Part shown: piece by piece, positions 25,484 to 33,823 of the stretch
How the letters are laid out: each line of letters starts with the position of its first letter
Position numbering within the stretch: the first letter of the stretch is position 1
NCBI RefSeq assembly: GCF_011602485.2
Contig: NZ_CP050022.2
Coordinates: 1,446,001-1,510,000 of the forward strand
Origin: Bradyrhizobium sp. 1(2017)
GTDB taxonomy: Bacteria; Pseudomonadota; Alphaproteobacteria; Rhizobiales; Xanthobacteraceae
Direction of reading: 5' to 3'
Length of the DNA stretch: 64,000 nucleotides
Notes under the pieces: model-generated
What the model was told of the DNA's origin: nothing
Seen by the model: the letters and a program-made list of their open reading frames with translations, nothing else
The model's database searches: none
Position numbers and translations under genes: made by a program

Positions 25484-27121
25484 ATGAGTGGCCTAGTGAA
25501 GAACCAGAGGAACGGGAAAGCCGGCCGGCGGTGCAGTGGGAACGGCGGGCTACTCGGCAAGATAATGGCGGCAGCGTTGCTGGCGACAAGCTTGTCCCCA
25601 TTCGCGCACTCCTCCGTTCATGCGCAGCAACCGAACAATGCGAAACCGAACATCCTCGTCATTTTCGGGGACGACATCGGTCAGTCCAACATCAGCGCCT
25701 ACACGCGCGGGGTGGTAGGCTACAAGACGCCGAACATCGACCGGATCGCCAACGAAGGCATGCTCTTCACGGACTATTACGCCGAGAACAGCTGCACTGC
25801 CGGGCGCTCCACTTTCATCACGGGACAGGTCTGTTTGCGTACTGGGCTCTGCAAGGTTGGAATCCCCGGTGCGGCGGTAGGTCTGCAGGATCGCGATGTT
25901 ACCATCGCGCAGGCGCTCAAACCGCTCGGCTATGCGACCGGTCAGTTCGGCAAAAACCACCTCGGTGATCGCGACGAGTATCTCCCGACCAAGCATGGGT
26001 TCGACGAGTTCTTCGGCAATCTGTACCACCTCAACGCGGAAGAGGAGCCCGAGCGGCCCTACTATCCCAAGAACGATACCGCCTTCATGAAGGGCAACAC
26101 GCCTCGCGGTGTGCTCAAGGCAGCGGCGGACGGCAAGATCGAAGACACCGGCCCGCTCAACAAAAAGAGGATGGAGACGGTCGACGACGAGACCACGGAT
26201 GCCGCAATCGATTTCATCAAGCGGCAGGCGCGCGCCAACAAGCCCTTCTTCACCTGGATGAACACGACCCGCATGCACGCGTTCACACATGTCCGTGCCT
26301 CCATGCAGGGCCAGAGCGGAATGCCGGGCAACGACTATGCCGATGGCATGATCGAGCACGACGGCGACGTCGGCAAACTGCTGAAGGCACTCGACGACCT
26401 CGGCATCGCCAACAACACCATCGTGGTCTACACGACCGACAACGGCCCGAACCAGTGGTCGTGGCCGGATGCGGCGACGACGCCGTTCCGCAGCGAGAAG
26501 GACACCAATTGGGAGGGTGCTTTCCGCGTGCCGGCAATGGTTCGCTGGCCCGGCCGCATCAAGGCCGGCGATGTGTCCAACGAGATGATATCGGGGCTGG
26601 ACTGGTTCCCGACGCTGCTCGCTGCGGCCGGCGACACCGACATCAAGGACAGGCTGCTCAAGGGCACCAGCCTCGGCGGCAAGGACTTCAAGGTGCACCT
26701 CGACGGCTACAATCAGCTACCGATGCTGACCGGCACCGGAAAATCGGCACGCAACGACTTCTACTACCTCAACGACGATGGCGAAGTCGTCGCCTACCGC
26801 TACAACGACTTCAAGCTCGTGTTCTGCGAGCAGCGTCAGCCGGGCGGCTTCATCGTGTGGGCCAACCCGTTCACCTGCCTGAGGGCACCGAAGGTGTTCA
26901 ACCTGAGGATGGATCCGTTCGAGCGGGCCGACGTGGTCTCGGACCAGTATTACGATTGGGTGGCCAAGAACGCGTACCTCATCCAATACGGCGTCTGGCG
27001 CGTGGCTCCCTTCCTCCAGACGTTCAAGGAGTATCCGCCAAGCCAGCGCTCGGCGAGCTTCAGCATCGACCAGATGGTCGATGCGTTGATGAAGACGCTC
27101 GACAAGACCACGACGAAATAA
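25484..27121 (+). CDS. secreted sulfatase (arylsulfatase type)
   Basis: The product would hydrolyse sulfate esters in the periplasm. The 545-residue protein has a long basic n-region and hydrophobic signal (residues about 22-48, ending SSVHAQ). The sulfatase domain follows: PNILVIFGDDIGQSNISAY (metal Asp pair), then SCTAGRSTFITGQ. C104 within C-T-A-G-R is the residue converted to formylglycine; the family pattern is C-x-P/A-x-R and this copy has Ala. QFGKNHLGD, TTDNGPNQWSWPD and PFRSEKDTNWEGAFRVPAMVRWPG supply further active-site residues. GGGAG lies six bases before the ATG. The adjacent FGE is broken, so maturation needs an FGE elsewhere. Followed by a GC-rich hairpin. Confidence 0.9.
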   Translation: MSGLVKNQRNGKAGRRCSGNGGLLGKIMAAALLATSLSPFAHSSVHAQQPNNAKPNILVIFGDDIGQSNISAYTRGVVGYKTPNIDRIANEGMLFTDYYAENSCTAGRSTFITGQVCLRTGLCKVGIPGAAVGLQDRDVTIAQALKPLGYATGQFGKNHLGDRDEYLPTKHGFDEFFGNLYHLNAEEEPERPYYPKNDTAFMKGNTPRGVLKAAADGKIEDTGPLNKKRMETVDDETTDAAIDFIKRQARANKPFFTWMNTTRMHAFTHVRASMQGQSGMPGNDYADGMIEHDGDVGKLLKALDDLGIANNTIVVYTTDNGPNQWSWPDAATTPFRSEKDTNWEGAFRVPAMVRWPGRIKAGDVSNEMISGLDWFPTLLAAAGDTDIKDRLLKGTSLGGKDFKVHLDGYNQLPMLTGTGKSARNDFYYLNDDGEVVAYRYNDFKLVFCEQRQPGGFIVWANPFTCLRAPKVFNLRMDPFERADVVSDQYYDWVAKNAYLIQYGVWRVAPFLQTFKEYPPSQRSASFSIDQMVDALMKTLDKTTTK

Positions 27122-27135
27122 CTCACGACGAAAAG

Positions 27136-27169
27136 GGCGGGTCGACCGCGGACTCGCGGTCGGCCCGCC
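27136..27169. terminator. terminator-like hairpin after the sulfatase
   Basis: A 15-bp GC-rich stem (GGCGGGTCGACCGCG with its near-perfect complement) begins about 15 bases after the stop. It lacks a T run but lies between convergent genes, the sulfatase and the IclR regulator. Confidence 0.55.
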
Positions 27170-27219
27170 GACGGAGTGCACTGTTGTCGCTGCAGCGATC
27201 GAGCCCAGCCAATCATGCT

Positions 27220-27987
27220 CTAGGAAACGCCGCCGATCTTCTCGGATACGGTCCTGGCCGCGCTGCGCAGCTCGGCGGCGATAGCGCCGGCTTCCGCAGC
27301 GGGGATTTGATCCTGCCTCACCAGCGGTACGGTCATTGCAGCCACGGCGCGGCCGGAGGCTTCGATAATCGGGCAGCTATACGCGAGGATGCGCGTATAG
27401 CCGTCGTCATTGGAGAAGTTTCCTCCCTCCGAGGAAATGCGGTCGAGCGCCGCAAGCGCCTTCTTGGTGCTGATCTGATCATTGGTGGCGATGACCTGCG
27501 CAAGCTCCTGGCGGCGGCCCTCGAGCTGGAAGGCCGCCAGAACCTTCGCCGAAGCGTATTGCTGGGTGAGCGGAAACACCGCGCCGACCTTGACCGACCA
27601 GCCCATCAACCATTCCGGCTCGATCCGGGCGATCACCATGAACTGCTCGCCATGCAGCACCGTGAGGTGGCAGGACAATTGTACGCGGGAGGCGAGCTGC
27701 TCCATCACCGGCAGCGCCGCCTTCAGCAGCCGCTCGGTCGGCGGGAATTGTGAGGCAATCCGGAAAAGCTTCAGCGTCAGCGTGTATTCGCCGGTCGCCG
27801 GATCGCGGGCGACATAGCCACGGCGCTCCAGCGCCACCAGCATCCGGAAGATTTCGCTCACGGAGCGGCCGACGCGTTCGGCGAGCTGCTTCTGGCTCAG
27901 GCCGCGTGCCGCGCCCGCCAGCGCCTCCAGAAGATCCAATCCCTTTTCCAGGGCGGGCGCGCCCGGTTGCAGCTTCTCAGGGTTCAT
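27220..27987 (-). CDS. IclR family transcriptional regulator
   Basis: The 255-residue protein has an N-terminal winged helix (ALEKGLDLLEALAGAARGLSQKQLAERVGRSVSEIFRMLVALERRGYVAR) and a C-terminal effector domain (LSCHLTVLHGEQFMVIARIE, DDGYTRILAYSCPIIEASGRAVAAMTVPL). Members usually control adjacent catabolic genes and sense small acids. It is convergent with the sulfatase and divergent from purD, so targets may be the 22-27 kb block; the palindrome at 21987 is a possible site. Ligand unknown. Confidence 0.92.
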   Translation of the reverse strand: MNPEKLQPGAPALEKGLDLLEALAGAARGLSQKQLAERVGRSVSEIFRMLVALERRGYVARDPATGEYTLTLKLFRIASQFPPTERLLKAALPVMEQLASRVQLSCHLTVLHGEQFMVIARIEPEWLMGWSVKVGAVFPLTQQYASAKVLAAFQLEGRRQELAQVIATNDQISTKKALAALDRISSEGGNFSNDDGYTRILAYSCPIIEASGRAVAAMTVPLVRQDQIPAAEAGAIAAELRSAARTVSEKIGGVS

Positions 27988-28206
27988 CCATCAGGCCTAT
28001 TGGGGTCCGCTGCGAGGGAGCACACGGTGGGGATGCGGCTTCCGTGTACCCGATCGCCCGGACGGCGAAAAGTCGCTCACCAATGGACCGCCGGGGATGA
28101 CGGGGGCAAATCGAATGGCGGGGAGTTCGGCGTCCAGCCCCCTTGAGACCCGCCGCGATTCGTGCGACCTCCGCCCCCAGCAACACCCCCATTTTCTGAG
28201 CCTTCG

Positions 28207-29490
28207 ATGCACATTCTCCTGCTCGGTTCCGGCGGCCGCGAACATGCCCTGGCGTGGAAGATCGCAGCCTCTCCCCTGGTGACCAGATTCTGGTGCGCGC
28301 CCGGCAATGCCGGCATCGCGAAGGAGGCGGAGTGCGTCGCGCTCGATGTCGCCGACCATGCCGCGGTGATCGATTTCTGCAAAAAGAACGCGGTCGAGCT
28401 CGTGGTGGTCGGCCCGGAGACGCCGCTGGCGGCCGGCATCGTCGATGATCTCACAGCCGCCGGCATCAAGGCATTCGGCCCGAGCAAGGTGGCGGCCCAG
28501 CTCGAAAGCTCCAAGGGCTTTACGAAGGCGCTCTGCACCGAATTCGGGATTCCGACCGGCGCCTACAAGCGCTTCACCAATGCCAACGACGCGCGCGCCT
28601 ATGTGCAGAGCCAGGGCGCGCCGATCGTGGTCAAGGCCGACGGCCTTGCCGCCGGCAAGGGCGTTGTCGTCGCCAAGACCGTGCGCGAGGCCGAGGATGC
28701 CATCGCCATGATGTTCGAGGGCGCCTTCGGCGAGGCCGGCGCTGAAGTCGTGATCGAGGAATTCCTGCCCGGCCGCGAGATCAGCTTCTTCGCGCTCTGC
28801 GACGGCGACACCGCGATTCCGCTGGCCTCGGCCCAGGACCACAAGCGCGTGTTCGACCACGACGTCGGCCCGAACACCGGCGGCATGGGCGCCTATTCGC
28901 CGACGCCGCTGGTCACGCCCGCGATCCACGACGCGATCATGGCGAAGATCATCCTGCCGACGGTATCAGGCATGAAGCAGCGCGGCACGCAGTTCCGTGG
29001 CGTGCTCTATGCCGGGATCATGCTGACGACGCAGGGCCCGAAGCTGTTCGAATTCAACGTCCGCTTCGGCGATCCCGAGTGCCAGGTGCTGATGCTGCGC
29101 ATGATGTCCGACATCGTGCCGGCCTTCCTGGCATCCTGCGACGGCCAATTGAAGCATTTCGACCTGCGCTGGCATCCGGATTCGGCGCTCACGGTGGTGA
29201 TGGCCGCGAAGGGCTATCCCGGCGATTATGAGAAGGGCACGCCGATCGCGGGGCTGGAGGAGGCCGCGAAGGTCGAGACCGTCGAGATTTTCCACGCCGG
29301 CACCGTCGAGAAGGACGGCGCGATCCTCGCCAATGGCGGCCGTGTGCTCAATGTCTGCGCACTCGGCAAGACCGTGACCGAGGCGCAAAGCCGTGCCTAT
29401 CAGGCCGTCGATCGCGTCAACTGGCCGGAAGGCTTCTGCCGCCGCGACATCGGCTGGCAGGCGGTGGAAGCGGAGAAGGCCAAGAACTAA
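28207..29490 (+). CDS. purD: phosphoribosylamine-glycine ligase PurD
   Basis: PurD makes GAR from phosphoribosylamine, glycine and ATP in purine synthesis. The 427-residue product has [37 protein letters not shown], the ATP-grasp blocks [18 protein letters not shown] and [20 protein letters not shown], and [16 protein letters not shown] and [15 protein letters not shown] (metal binding). The ATG at 28207 gives the canonical start; an upstream in-frame codon would add a Pro-rich leader. It marks the right border of the accessory block that begins after xseA. Confidence 0.96.
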   Translation: MHILLLGSGGREHALAWKIAASPLVTRFWCAPGNAGIAKEAECVALDVADHAAVIDFCKKNAVELVVVGPETPLAAGIVDDLTAAGIKAFGPSKVAAQLESSKGFTKALCTEFGIPTGAYKRFTNANDARAYVQSQGAPIVVKADGLAAGKGVVVAKTVREAEDAIAMMFEGAFGEAGAEVVIEEFLPGREISFFALCDGDTAIPLASAQDHKRVFDHDVGPNTGGMGAYSPTPLVTPAIHDAIMAKIILPTVSGMKQRGTQFRGVLYAGIMLTTQGPKLFEFNVRFGDPECQVLMLRMMSDIVPAFLASCDGQLKHFDLRWHPDSALTVVMAAKGYPGDYEKGTPIAGLEEAAKVETVEIFHAGTVEKDGAILANGGRVLNVCALGKTVTEAQSRAYQAVDRVNWPEGFCRRDIGWQAVEAEKAKN

Positions 29491-29715
29491 CAGCAGGAAC
29501 CAACAAGACGCGTTCGTGATTCCGGACGGCGCGCAAGACGCCCCAAACCGGAATCTCGTGCTTTTTGGTCACCGCGCCGCCACATCGACATTCCAGAAAT
29601 GTGCAATCAACTGTTGGGGTTAGTAGCCCCCGCAGATAATACCGCTATGGGGTTGTTTCGACATATTTTGTCGTGTCGGACGGCCCCGGGACTGACCAAC
29701 CAAGGATGCAGGAAG

Positions 29716-30621
29716 ATGTCCGATCTTGCCGACCTCTATCCGGACTTTGCCGCCAAATGGATCGATACCTCCTTCGGCCGCATCTTTGCCCGCGTCGGCG
29801 GCAAAGGCCCGCCGCTGCTCCTGCTGCACGGCTTCTCCGAGACCCATGTGATGTGGCACCGGGTCGCGCCGCAGCTGACCGACGCCTTCACGCTGATCAT
29901 CGCCGATCTGCCGGGCTATGGCTGGTCCGACATGCCCGCGAGCGACGCGCTGCACATCCCCTACAGCAAGCGCGCGATGGCCAAGGCCATGGTCGAGGTG
30001 ATGGAGCGCCTGGGCCATGTGCATTTCGCGCTTGCCGGCCACGACCGCGGTGGCCGCGTCGCCTATCGCCTCGCGCTCGACCATCCCGGCCGGCTGTCGA
30101 AGCTCGCCGTGCTCGATATCCTGCCGACCTATAATTACTGGGAGCGGATGAACCGCGCCTACGCGCTGAAGATCTATCACTGGACCTTCCTGGCGCAGCC
30201 CTATCCGCTGCCGGAGACGCTGATCGCGAGCAATGGCGAGTTCTTCCTGCGCTTCAAGATGGCGAGCCAGACCAAATCGAAGACGCTCGATGCCATCGAT
30301 GAGCGCGCGCTCGAGCACTACATGGCCCCGTTCCGCGATCCCGCCCGGGTGCATGCGATGTGCGAGGACTATCGCGCCGGCGCCTATTTCGATTACGACC
30401 TCGACAAGGCCGATTTCGAGGCCGGCAAGAAGATCACCATCCCGATGCTGGCGCTGTGGGGCGATGCCGGCATCGCGCAGGCCGCCTCGACCCCGCTCGA
30501 CACCTGGACGCAATGGGCCACGAATGTCGTCGGCATGCCGGTGGATTCCGGCCACTTCCTCGCCGAGGAGGATCCGGACGCCACCGCGCGGGCGTTGCGC
30601 GAGTTCTTTCTCGCCGACTAG
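29716..30621 (+). CDS. fluoroacetate/haloacetate dehalogenase-like alpha/beta hydrolase
   Basis: The 301-residue protein resembles the fluoroacetate dehalogenase RPA1163 of Rhodopseudomonas palustris along its length, from memory of that sequence. The known catalytic residues occur at the same numbers: D110 (nucleophile, in GHDRGGRV), R111 and R114 (carboxylate binding), D134, H155 and W156 (halide pocket, in YHWTF), Y219 (CEDYR) and H280 (DSGHF). The oxyanion region reads [17 protein letters not shown]. An AGGAAG-like site precedes the ATG. It stands alone; no fluoride exporter or glycolate gene is adjacent. Its stop overlaps that of the convergent tadA by four bases. Activity on fluoroacetate is a strong inference; a broader haloacid range is possible. 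Confidence 0.85.
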   Translation: MSDLADLYPDFAAKWIDTSFGRIFARVGGKGPPLLLLHGFSETHVMWHRVAPQLTDAFTLIIADLPGYGWSDMPASDALHIPYSKRAMAKAMVEVMERLGHVHFALAGHDRGGRVAYRLALDHPGRLSKLAVLDILPTYNYWERMNRAYALKIYHWTFLAQPYPLPETLIASNGEFFLRFKMASQTKSKTLDAIDERALEHYMAPFRDPARVHAMCEDYRAGAYFDYDLDKADFEAGKKITIPMLALWGDAGIAQAASTPLDTWTQWATNVVGMPVDSGHFLAEEDPDATARALREFFLAD

Positions 30622-31064
30622 CGCCGCTCGCGAAAGAACTCCCGCAGCAGCCGGGCCGCCTCGCTCTCGCCGACGCCGGAATAGACGTCAGGCGCGTGAT
30701 GGCAGGTCGGGGAGGCAAAGAACCGCACGCCTGACTCCACCGCGCCGCCCTTGGGGTCGGCCGCGCCGTAATAGAGGCGCCTGACCCTTGCAAAGGAGAT
30801 GGCGCCCGCACACATGGTGCAGGGCTCCAGCGTCACGTAGAGGTCGCAATCGACCAGCCGCTCGCTCCCGATCCGTTTTGCCGCCTCGCGGAGCGCGATG
30901 ATCTCGGCATGGGCGGTCGGGTCGCGGTCGGTCAGTGTCCGGTTGGCGCCGGTGGCGATGACCTCGTGATCGCGGACGACCACGCATCCGATCGGAACTT
31001 CGCCCGATTTTCCGGCATTTTCGGCCGCCAGAAGCGCCAAATCCATGAAAGAAGGGGCTTTCAT
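30618..31064 (-). CDS. tadA: tRNA-specific adenosine deaminase TadA (nucleoside deaminase)
   Basis: The enzyme converts A34 to inosine in tRNA-Arg(ACG). The 148-residue product has the zinc deaminase signatures [14 protein letters not shown] (His and catalytic Glu) and [16 protein letters not shown] (two zinc Cys), then the family blocks [12 protein letters not shown] and a C-terminal REFFRERR. Start codons at 31064 ([19 protein letters not shown]) and 31076 are both possible; the first fits the family. It is convergent with the dehalogenase gene, with a four-base overlap, and divergent from rluB. Confidence 0.92.
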   Translation of the reverse strand: MKAPSFMDLALLAAENAGKSGEVPIGCVVVRDHEVIATGANRTLTDRDPTAHAEIIALREAAKRIGSERLVDCDLYVTLEPCTMCAGAISFARVRRLYYGAADPKGGAVESGVRFFASPTCHHAPDVYSGVGESEAARLLREFFRERR

Positions 31065-31196
31065 GCCTCGTATCATCGCCAGAAACCTGCTACTAGCTCC
31101 GCCTTCAGCAAGAGTGGATACCGATTTTGCCTGAGCATGCGGCTCGCAACGAGCGCGCACAATGCTCATCGCACGACCCCCTGAGTGAGATCATTC

Positions 31197-33161
31197 ATGC
31201 CCCGCGACAGCGACAAAGACAACGATTCCCGCGGCCGGCGTGACCGCGGCCCCTCCAAGGGCCGCAGCGGCAAGGCGCGTGGCCCTGAGAAGAAATTCGC
31301 CAAGCGCGGCTTCGAGGGCAAGGGCGACCGCGACAGCCGCCCGTTCCGCCGCCGCGAGGACGGCGATGCCCCGCGCCGCGATTTCAGCGACCGCCCGCGC
31401 TTCAAGCGCGACGAGCGCGGGAGCGAGGGCCGCGGCGAGCGCAGCTTCAAGCCGCGCGGTGACCGCCCGTTTTCCGATCGCTCTTCGCGCGACGGCGAGA
31501 AGCGGCCGTTCAAGCCGCGTGGTGATCGCCCCTCCTATAACCGCGACGACCGCCCGCCGCGCAGCCGGGATCGCGACGATGCGCGCCCGGCCGGCCGCTC
31601 CGGCGAGCGGAAGTTCAGCGACAAGCGGCCCTATGCGCCGCGCGGCGATCGCCCCGAGCGCAAGTTCGATGGCGAGCGGAAGTTTTCCCGCGGGGGCGAT
31701 CGCGGAGACCGCCCGCGCGATCGTGGCGAGCGCGGGGAGTCCAAGCCGTGGCAGAAGCGCGATGCAGGCCCGCGCGGGGATCGTCCGCGCAAGAGCTTCG
31801 ACAAGGATTTCGGCGGCCGTGACCGCGGCGATGAGAAGCCCTGGCGTCAGCGCGACGATCGCCGCGAGGGCGGCCGTGGCGAGGACCGTCCGCGCTTTTC
31901 CCGGCGCCGCGACGAAGGCGGGGATGATCGCCCGCGTTTCTCGCGTCCACGCGAGGAACGGTCCGGTGACGATCGTCCGCGCTTCAATCGCTCGCGCGAA
32001 GGACGGCCGGAAGGCCGCATGGACTGGCAGGAGCATCCGCGCAGCGAGGGTCGCTTCCGCGACCGGCCGCGCCGCGACAACGAGGACGACAGCAGGATCT
32101 TCGAGAAGCGCCCCGCCTTCGGCGGCCGCGGCGCCTATCGCGAGCGCGACCGCGACTTCGAGGGCCGGCCGCGCCGAGAGGACGCACCGAAGCCGAAGAA
32201 GGCCGGCGAGCGCATCGCCAAGGCGCTGGCACGCGCGGGGCTTGCCTCGCGCCGCGACGCCGAGGAAATGGTCACGCAGGGCCGCGTCACCGTCAACGGC
32301 CGGGTGATCAATTCGCCGGCGCTCGACATCACGAAGAACGACGTCGTTCTGGTCGACGGCAAGCCGTTGCCGGAACGCGAGCGCACGCGGCTGTTCCTGT
32401 ATCACAAGCCGCGCGGGCTGATGACCACGCATGACGACCCCGAGGGGCGCCCGACCGTGTTCGACAATCTGCCCGAAGGCCTGCCGCGCCTCATCAGCGT
32501 CGGCCGGCTCGATTTCAACACCGAAGGCCTGTTGCTGCTCACCAATGACGGCGGCCTGGCGCGCACGCTCGAACTGCCGGACACCGGCTGGCTGCGCCGC
32601 TATCGCGTTCGCGCCCATGGCGACGTCACCCAGGCACAGCTCGACGAACTCAAGAACGGCATCGAGATCGAGGGCGTCAAATACGGCCCGATCGAAGCGA
32701 CGCTGGAGCGCGACCAGGGCGCCAATGTCTGGCTGGTGTTCGCGATCCGCGAAGGCAAGAACCGCGAGGTGCGCAACGTCTGTGCCCATCTCGGCCTCGA
32801 GGTGAACCGGCTGATCCGGGTGTCGTATGGCCCGTTCCAGCTCGGCGAGATCCCCGAAGGCCAGGTCGACGAGATCAGGTCGCGCGTGCTGCGCGAGCAG
32901 CTCGGCGACAAGGTGATCGAGAAGTCGGGTGCCGAGTTCGACGTACCCGGGAAATCCGCCGCGCGCGAGGACGATGCAGCGAAGAAGCCGGCGAAGCGCG
33001 CCGTGATCAACGACCGCAAGGGCCGCCGCGTGCTGGTGCAGCGCACCGGCAGCGAGGAGGCGCGCGAGCGCAACGAGATGGAAGCGAACGGCTACGGCCC
33101 GCCGCGCCGTCCCAAGCGCGGCTATCACGGCAAGCGCGATCTGACGCCGCGGGAGGACTAG
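31197..33161 (+). CDS. rluB: 23S rRNA pseudouridine synthase (RluB/RsuA type) with long disordered N-terminus
   Basis: The 654-residue product is two to three times the length of a plain RluB. Residues 1-335 are almost wholly Arg, Asp, Gly, Pro, Glu, Ser and Phe, with repeated units such as DRPRFSR, FKPRGDRP and KPWRQRDD; this resembles an RGG-type RNA-binding disordered region. An S4 domain follows (GERIAKALARAGLASRRDAEEM), then the catalytic domain with GRLDFNTEGLLLLTNDG, whose Asp is the nucleophile, and EGKNREVRNVCAHLGLEVNRLIRV. A short basic C-terminal tail follows. It is followed one base later by rsmD, so the two rRNA-modifying enzymes are co-expressed. The target U2605 is inferred from the family. 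Confidence 0.9.
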   Translation: MPRDSDKDNDSRGRRDRGPSKGRSGKARGPEKKFAKRGFEGKGDRDSRPFRRREDGDAPRRDFSDRPRFKRDERGSEGRGERSFKPRGDRPFSDRSSRDGEKRPFKPRGDRPSYNRDDRPPRSRDRDDARPAGRSGERKFSDKRPYAPRGDRPERKFDGERKFSRGGDRGDRPRDRGERGESKPWQKRDAGPRGDRPRKSFDKDFGGRDRGDEKPWRQRDDRREGGRGEDRPRFSRRRDEGGDDRPRFSRPREERSGDDRPRFNRSREGRPEGRMDWQEHPRSEGRFRDRPRRDNEDDSRIFEKRPAFGGRGAYRERDRDFEGRPRREDAPKPKKAGERIAKALARAGLASRRDAEEMVTQGRVTVNGRVINSPALDITKNDVVLVDGKPLPERERTRLFLYHKPRGLMTTHDDPEGRPTVFDNLPEGLPRLISVGRLDFNTEGLLLLTNDGGLARTLELPDTGWLRRYRVRAHGDVTQAQLDELKNGIEIEGVKYGPIEATLERDQGANVWLVFAIREGKNREVRNVCAHLGLEVNRLIRVSYGPFQLGEIPEGQVDEIRSRVLREQLGDKVIEKSGAEFDVPGKSAAREDDAAKKPAKRAVINDRKGRRVLVQRTGSEEARERNEMEANGYGPPRRPKRGYHGKRDLTPRED

Positions 33162-33162
33162 C

Positions 33163-33717
33163 TTGCGCGTCGTCGGCGGTCGTTTGAAGGGGCGCAATCT
33201 CGCCTCGCCGTCCTCGCGCGAGATCCGCCCGACGGCGGACCGCCTGCGCGAGTCCGTGTTCAACATCCTCGTGCACGCCTATGACGATCCGATCGAGGGC
33301 GCGCGCGTGCTCGATCTCTTCGCAGGCACCGGCGCGCTCGGCATCGAGGCGTCGTCACGCGGGGCGAAGTTCACGCTGTTCGTCGACAACGGCGCCGAGG
33401 CGCGGGCGTTGCTGCGCAACAACGTCGAGTCGCTCGGCCTCGGCGGCGTGACCAAGGTCTACCGCCGCGACGCGACCGATCTTGGGCCCGCGCATCCGGT
33501 CGAGCCGTTCTCGCTGGTGTTCCTCGATCCGCCCTATGGCAAGGGTTTTGCGGAGAAGGCGCTCACGTCCTTGCGCGATGGCGGCTGGCTGACGCCCGGC
33601 GCGCTGCTCGTGATCGAAGAGGCCAAGGCCGCGCAATTCGCGACGCCGGAAGGTTACGAGGAACTGGAGCGGCGCGCGTATGACGACACGGAGTTCGTGT
33701 TTTTGAAGAAGCCGTAG
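33163..33717 (+). CDS. rsmD: 16S rRNA (guanine(966)-N(2))-methyltransferase RsmD
   Basis: RsmD methylates G966 in 16S rRNA. The 184-residue product starts LRVVGGRLKGRNLASPSSREIRPTADRLRESVFNIL, the conserved N-terminus. It has the SAM motif VLDLFAGTGALGIEASSRG and the N6/N2-type catalytic motif FLDPPYGKG. The TTG start sits one base after the rluB stop. A long palindromic repeat begins a few bases after its stop, between it and convergent mutL. Confidence 0.95.
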   Translation: MRVVGGRLKGRNLASPSSREIRPTADRLRESVFNILVHAYDDPIEGARVLDLFAGTGALGIEASSRGAKFTLFVDNGAEARALLRNNVESLGLGGVTKVYRRDATDLGPAHPVEPFSLVFLDPPYGKGFAEKALTSLRDGGWLTPGALLVIEEAKAAQFATPEGYEELERRAYDDTEFVFLKKP

Positions 33718-33723
33718 TCGCGC

Positions 33724-33820
33724 TGCCGTAGGGTGGGCAAAGGCGCGACGCGCCGTGCCCACCAACTTTCCATGATAGCGATAGGTGGTGGGCACGCTTC
33801 GCTTTGCCCACCCTACGGCA
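33724..33820. repeat. dispersed palindromic repeat, family B
   Basis: The outer arms are a perfect 19-base inverted repeat (TGCCGTAGGGTGGGCAAAG and its complement). An inner pair, CGTGCCCACCA/TGGTGGGCACG, makes a second stem in the same element. It sits between the convergent rsmD and mutL genes and could fold as a long two-stage hairpin on either transcript. Confidence 0.85.
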
Positions 33821-33823
33821 CTG

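Noticed and set aside
29519..29562. Degenerate family A palindrome after purD
   Set aside because: ATTCCGG and CCGGAATCTCG arms are recognisable, but the element lacks the outer arms and core, so I could not call it a copy.
31191..33266. Leftward 691-codon frame opposite rluB
   Set aside because: The disordered Arg/Asp/Gly region lacks stops on the opposite strand; the resulting Ala/Arg-rich product has no family.
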